From Candidatus Portiera sp. (lineage in GTDB: Bacteria; Pseudomonadota; Gammaproteobacteria; CBDBNL01; JAAOII01), in NCBI GenBank assembly GCA_015163845.1, contig JAAOII010000022.1, forward strand, positions 1 through 16,983: a DNA stretch of 16,983 nucleotides, read 5' to 3'. This document shows positions 14,292 through 16,983 of this stretch, in pieces. The notes below the pieces were generated by a model that worked only from the letters and a program-made list of their open reading frames with translations, made no database searches and was not told the origin of the DNA. Position numbers and translations under genes: made by a program. Numbering within the stretch: position 1 is the stretch's first letter; each line of letters opens with the position of its first letter.

Positions 14292-14869
14292 TATCTCTCT
14301 TATATCTATTAGCCATAACCATAGCAACTGGTTTATTCTTAGGTCTAGCGGCTGTGACTCTGAGAGTCAAGAAAGATCCGACAGTGGAGAAAATTGATGA
14401 GATTTTACCTCAGACCCAATGTGGTCAGTGTGGTTATCCAGGTTGCCGCCCCTATGCTGAAGCCATAGCGGCTGGAGACAATATCAACAAATGTCCTCCT
14501 GGAGGTGCTGATGTAATCCAGAAACTTGCAGATCTATTAAACCGCGAACCTCTCGCACAAGATGAATCTCACGGACAAGAACTACCACCACGAGTAGCAA
14601 TAATTCGTGAAGATGAATGTATTGGTTGCACCAAGTGTATCCAGGCCTGCCCAGTAGATGCCATAGTAGGTGCCGCCAAGAAAATGCATAGTGTTATCTT
14701 AGATGAGTGCACAGGATGTGATCTGTGCATAGACCCTTGCCCGGTGGACTGTATAGACATGGTAGAAGTTAGCGAGTTAGAAAAAGTAATGCTACCATCA
14801 AAGCCAATAATGGCTAATCTCCCCAAGGCACAAAATGCACAAATAATTACTACTGATGCTCGGAATTAA
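14288..14869 (+). CDS. rnfB: Rnf/Rsx electron transport complex subunit RnfB (Fe-S protein)
   Basis: Membrane-anchored iron-sulfur subunit that passes electrons in the Rnf (Rsx) ion-translocating ferredoxin:NAD+ oxidoreductase. The 193-residue protein has one N-terminal helix (about 3-25), the RnfB [4Fe-4S] motif LPQTQCGQCGYPGCRPYAEA with Cys45, 48, 53 and a later Cys69, and two ferredoxin-type clusters: Cys111/114/117/121 and Cys141/144/147/151. Length suits the proteobacterial form. ATG 14288 is preceded directly by an in-frame TAA, so it is the earliest start, yet no Shine-Dalgarno sequence is present. rnfC follows with a 14-bp overlap. rnfA, which normally precedes rnfB, is missing: the upstream neighbour is the divergent res gene. 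Confidence 0.95.
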   Translation: MISLLYLLAITIATGLFLGLAAVTLRVKKDPTVEKIDEILPQTQCGQCGYPGCRPYAEAIAAGDNINKCPPGGADVIQKLADLLNREPLAQDESHGQELPPRVAIIREDECIGCTKCIQACPVDAIVGAAKKMHSVILDECTGCDLCIDPCPVDCIDMVEVSELEKVMLPSKPIMANLPKAQNAQIITTDARN

Positions 14870-16667
14870 TACTAGCGGCCTGCGTAAAGTTTTTGCCCGA
14901 CACCCAACTAAATGGTTGAGTAGGCATAGAGGAGTCCATCCAGCTGAACACAAGCAGGAAAGCTTACGACTGCCTATTGGTGATCTGCTGGACTCTACTG
15001 AGTTTTACATTCCGATGAGTGACATCAATGGGATGCCTCTAAGATCCAATTACAAGGTTGGCGATAAGGTTCTTGGTGGCCAGGCGGCAAACCAAGTTCG
15101 TAATATAAATGAGCGGCAATATCTCATACCCACATCAGGTGAAATAGTTGGAACAAAAGATATTCTCATCAGTGGCAGAGTGCCTTATCATAGTAAATGC
15201 TTGAAACTTAAAGCGGATGGTAGAAATGAAATACTTCAGCCAGAGAATACTGGAGATTACCATAACTGCAGTCAGGAAGAGATAATCAATCGCATAAGGA
15301 ATGCAGCCATCTATGGTATGGGCGGCGGCGGCTTCCCTACTTGGAGAAAAATTATCACTGGCAATATCAAGCACTTGATAGTAAATGCAGTGGAATGTGA
15401 ACCTTATATTACAGTGGACCATGCACTAATTGAATCTCATAGTGATGAAATAATCTCAGCAATAACTGTGCTACAGGAACTTATTAAGAAGTATGATGTG
15501 GACGAAACAAGTGCCACAGATAATAGTGGCAAATTAATCACTTATATAGCTATGGAGGATAATATGCAAACAGCCATAGCTAAACTAAATAAATCCCTTG
15601 ATGCTTCATCACTTGAGCATACTCATATTAAAGTCCAACGGACTGTCTATCCAGCTGGCAGTGAAAAGCAACTGGTCTATGAGTTGTTGGGGCGTGAGAT
15701 TCCTATAGGCCAAGTGGCAGCCCAACAAGGTATTTTGTCTTTGAATATAGCCACAGCACATGCTATCTATCGGGCTTTAGTTCATCATCAACCACTACTC
15801 CACAGAGTCGTTACTATTAGTGGTAATGGCGTGGAGGAACCACGCAACTATTGGGTAAAAATTGGCACGCCCATCAAGGATGTCATAAAAAATGTCAAGC
15901 TAAAGAATGCCGATAATATGCAAGTGTATCTTGGTGGTGGAATGATGAATCATCGCGTGCATGATACCAACATGCCCATAAGTTCCTCAACTAATTGCAT
16001 ATTAGTATTCACTGATCTAGATACCAACAATATGGATGATGATAGTTTGCTATATAAGAGGCAGCAAAATAATGCGTCCGCCCTGCCCCAATTAGATAAG
16101 TATATAACCAACCACCGCGAATGTATTAGATGTGGTTTATGTGAGCAAGTATGCCCAGTTAATTTGTTACCACAAAATTTATATTGGGATATAAAAGCTA
16201 GTAAGTTTGAACTGGCAGAGGAGGACAATCTCTCATCATGCATTGAGTGTGCCGCCTGTGATTATGTTTGCCCAAGTAATATACCCTTGAGCGAATACTA
16301 TACTTTTGCTAAGGAACATATTAAATATGAGCAACAAAATACTCTGCAATCCGACCGAGCTAGGACTAGATTCAATGACCATAAAGAACGTTTAGAAAAA
16401 GATAAACTGGCACAACAAGAACGCAGAAAAGCACGTTTAGCGGCAATGAAAAAAGTTACCCCGAACTCCCCCCCCAATGAGTTGGAAGTCAAGCAACGCA
16501 AAATTGCCTCACTCAAGATCCAAATAGAGAAGACAACCCAAGCACTGGATAGATGGCGGACTATCAAAGATGCTAGCGATGATAGTAATGATAGTAAGGT
16601 CCCGGCTTTGCAACAAGCATTAGACAAACTAAAACAAGAACTCCAAGAACTAGACACTAATCCCTAG
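14856..16667 (+). CDS. rnfC: Rnf/Rsx electron transport complex subunit RnfC (flavin/Fe-S NADH-side subunit)
   Basis: Peripheral subunit of the Rnf complex, related to the NADH-binding 51-kDa subunit of complex I. The 603 residues show RGVHPAEHK (25-33), the nucleotide/FMN loop YGMGGGGFPT (153-162), AVECEPY (178-184), and two [4Fe-4S] motifs CIRCGLCEQVCP (Cys423/426/429/433) and CIECAACDYVCP (Cys462/465/468/472). The charged C-terminus (about 500-603) is predicted coiled coil, including a 9-bp DNA repeat coding for Asp-Ser-Asn/Lys. The tail is shorter than in E. coli RsxC (about 740 residues). The start overlaps rnfB by 14 bp, indicating coupling. No rnfD, rnfG or rnfE follows; the next gene is a glutamine amidotransferase. 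Confidence 0.95.
   Translation: MLGINTSGLRKVFARHPTKWLSRHRGVHPAEHKQESLRLPIGDLLDSTEFYIPMSDINGMPLRSNYKVGDKVLGGQAANQVRNINERQYLIPTSGEIVGTKDILISGRVPYHSKCLKLKADGRNEILQPENTGDYHNCSQEEIINRIRNAAIYGMGGGGFPTWRKIITGNIKHLIVNAVECEPYITVDHALIESHSDEIISAITVLQELIKKYDVDETSATDNSGKLITYIAMEDNMQTAIAKLNKSLDASSLEHTHIKVQRTVYPAGSEKQLVYELLGREIPIGQVAAQQGILSLNIATAHAIYRALVHHQPLLHRVVTISGNGVEEPRNYWVKIGTPIKDVIKNVKLKNADNMQVYLGGGMMNHRVHDTNMPISSSTNCILVFTDLDTNNMDDDSLLYKRQQNNASALPQLDKYITNHRECIRCGLCEQVCPVNLLPQNLYWDIKASKFELAEEDNLSSCIECAACDYVCPSNIPLSEYYTFAKEHIKYEQQNTLQSDRARTRFNDHKERLEKDKLAQQERRKARLAAMKKVTPNSPPNELEVKQRKIASLKIQIEKTTQALDRWRTIKDASDDSNDSKVPALQQALDKLKQELQELDTNP
16581..16598. repeat. 9-bp tandem duplication in the rnfC tail
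   Basis: GATAGTAAT (16581-16589) followed by GATAGTAAG (16590-16598), in frame, encoding Asp-Ser-Asn then Asp-Ser-Lys in the linker between the two coiled-coil segments. Confidence 0.8.
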
Positions 16668-16682
16668 CAAAATGCCATAACC

Positions 16683-16713
16683 TTGAGTAAGAGTGCTATA
16701 AATGTGCTATAAT
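16683..16713 (+). promoter_or_regulatory. Extended -10 promoter for the glutamine amidotransferase gene
   Basis: TGCTATAAT (16705-16713) is a perfect extended -10. A TTGAGT at 16683-16688 could be a -35, but its spacer of 19 is long. GTGCTATAA is present twice, 11 bp apart (16693-16701 and 16704-16712). Initiation near 16720 would give a leader of about 28 nt to ATG 16748. Confidence 0.6.
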
Positions 16714-16747
16714 ATGGGGGTTATACAAATAAAATATTGGGGAAATT

Positions 16748-16983
16748 ATGATAACAACAATACAAGGGGCTAATCCGGGAGTTAATCTAAGGGCTAGAGT
16801 GAATATGGCGTATAGTGACGTAAAAATCATCGGAATACTCAGAGCCGATTTTGGCGGAGAAGCATTGGCAAAGAAACATGGTCTTTACCATAATATGTTT
16901 GTCGATTTATTCCACAAGGTCAAGCCAGAATTAGAGTTTAAAATCTATGATGTGCCGCAGGGGGAAAAACCAACAAGAGCAGA
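16748..16983 (+). CDS. Class I glutamine amidotransferase (GMP synthase-like), N-terminal part
   Basis: Truncated by the window edge. The visible 78 residues include IIGILRADFGGE (27-38), HGLYHNMFVDLF (44-55) and FKIYDVPQGEKP (64-75). These match the N-terminus of stand-alone type 1 glutamine amidotransferases related to the GuaA amidotransferase domain; the catalytic Cys and His/Glu lie beyond the window. ATG 16748 has a GGGGA 4 nt upstream and is taken as the start. ATG 16805 (MAYSDVKIIGIL) would give a more typical N-terminus but has a poorer ribosome-binding site. It has its own promoter, so it is probably not part of the rnf operon. Substrate unknown. Confidence 0.7.
   Translation, partial: MITTIQGANPGVNLRARVNMAYSDVKIIGILRADFGGEALAKKHGLYHNMFVDLFHKVKPELEFKIYDVPQGEKPTRA

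Noticed and set aside
16677..16724. ATAACC...GGTTAT as a terminator after rnfC
   Set aside because: A 6-bp stem with a loop of over 30 nt and no T run, and it spans the promoter of the next gene.

Overview
The window looks like a stretch of an AT-rich gammaproteobacterial-type chromosome. The evidence is a Gram-negative outer-membrane toolkit (LolA, a secreted beta-barrel-like protein ending in Phe, class A PBP1A), MEP-pathway IspD, and the RnfB/RnfC electron-transport subunits. I cannot name the organism. One feature is atypical for well-known gammaproteobacteria: the only tRNA gene has no encoded CCA end. Many genes also have weak or no Shine-Dalgarno sequences.

Layout. 1-740 (+): the tail of an unidentified gene, then lolA. 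748-3660 (-): a compact cluster gpsA > ispD > azlC > azlD that converges on lolA with only 7 bp between the stop codons. 3661-4156: a gene-free, structured AT-rich region. It holds a strong minus-strand intrinsic terminator preceded by an extended -10 box, a possible competing hairpin, palindromes, a 12-bp tandem repeat and a possible short upstream ORF. 4157-8218 (-): mrcA (PBP1A) and a short-form malic enzyme. 8223-8306 (-): tRNA-Leu(CAG), ending 4 nt before the first possible maeB start codon. 8333-8902 (-): a secreted beta-barrel-like protein of unknown function. 9013-14006 (-): a visibly AT-richer type III restriction-modification pair in the unusual order res then mod. 14166-16667 (+): a possible 41-residue small ORF, then rnfB and rnfC. 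16748-end (+): the start of a class I glutamine amidotransferase behind its own extended -10 promoter.

How the genes work together. GpsA supplies glycerol-3-phosphate for phospholipids, IspD isoprenoid precursors (including the undecaprenyl carrier), PBP1A polymerises and cross-links peptidoglycan, and LolA ferries lipoproteins, so the left half is largely envelope biogenesis. AzlCD probably exports branched-chain amino acids. MaeB links malate to pyruvate and NAD(P)H. RnfB and RnfC are the Fe-S/flavin electron-input subunits of the Rnf/Rsx membrane complex, but rnfA is not upstream and rnfD/G/E do not follow, so the operon is split. The type III R-M pair is the only defence system seen. It lies directly upstream of rnfB and has no integrase or transposase nearby.

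The most unusual signals are two low-complexity, in-frame repeat insertions in Res (one between the catalytic acid and the E-x-K of the nuclease), the res-mod gene order, the attenuator-like element upstream of gpsA, and the tRNA-maeB junction. I see no CRISPR array, insertion sequence, prophage or clearly new multi-gene system.
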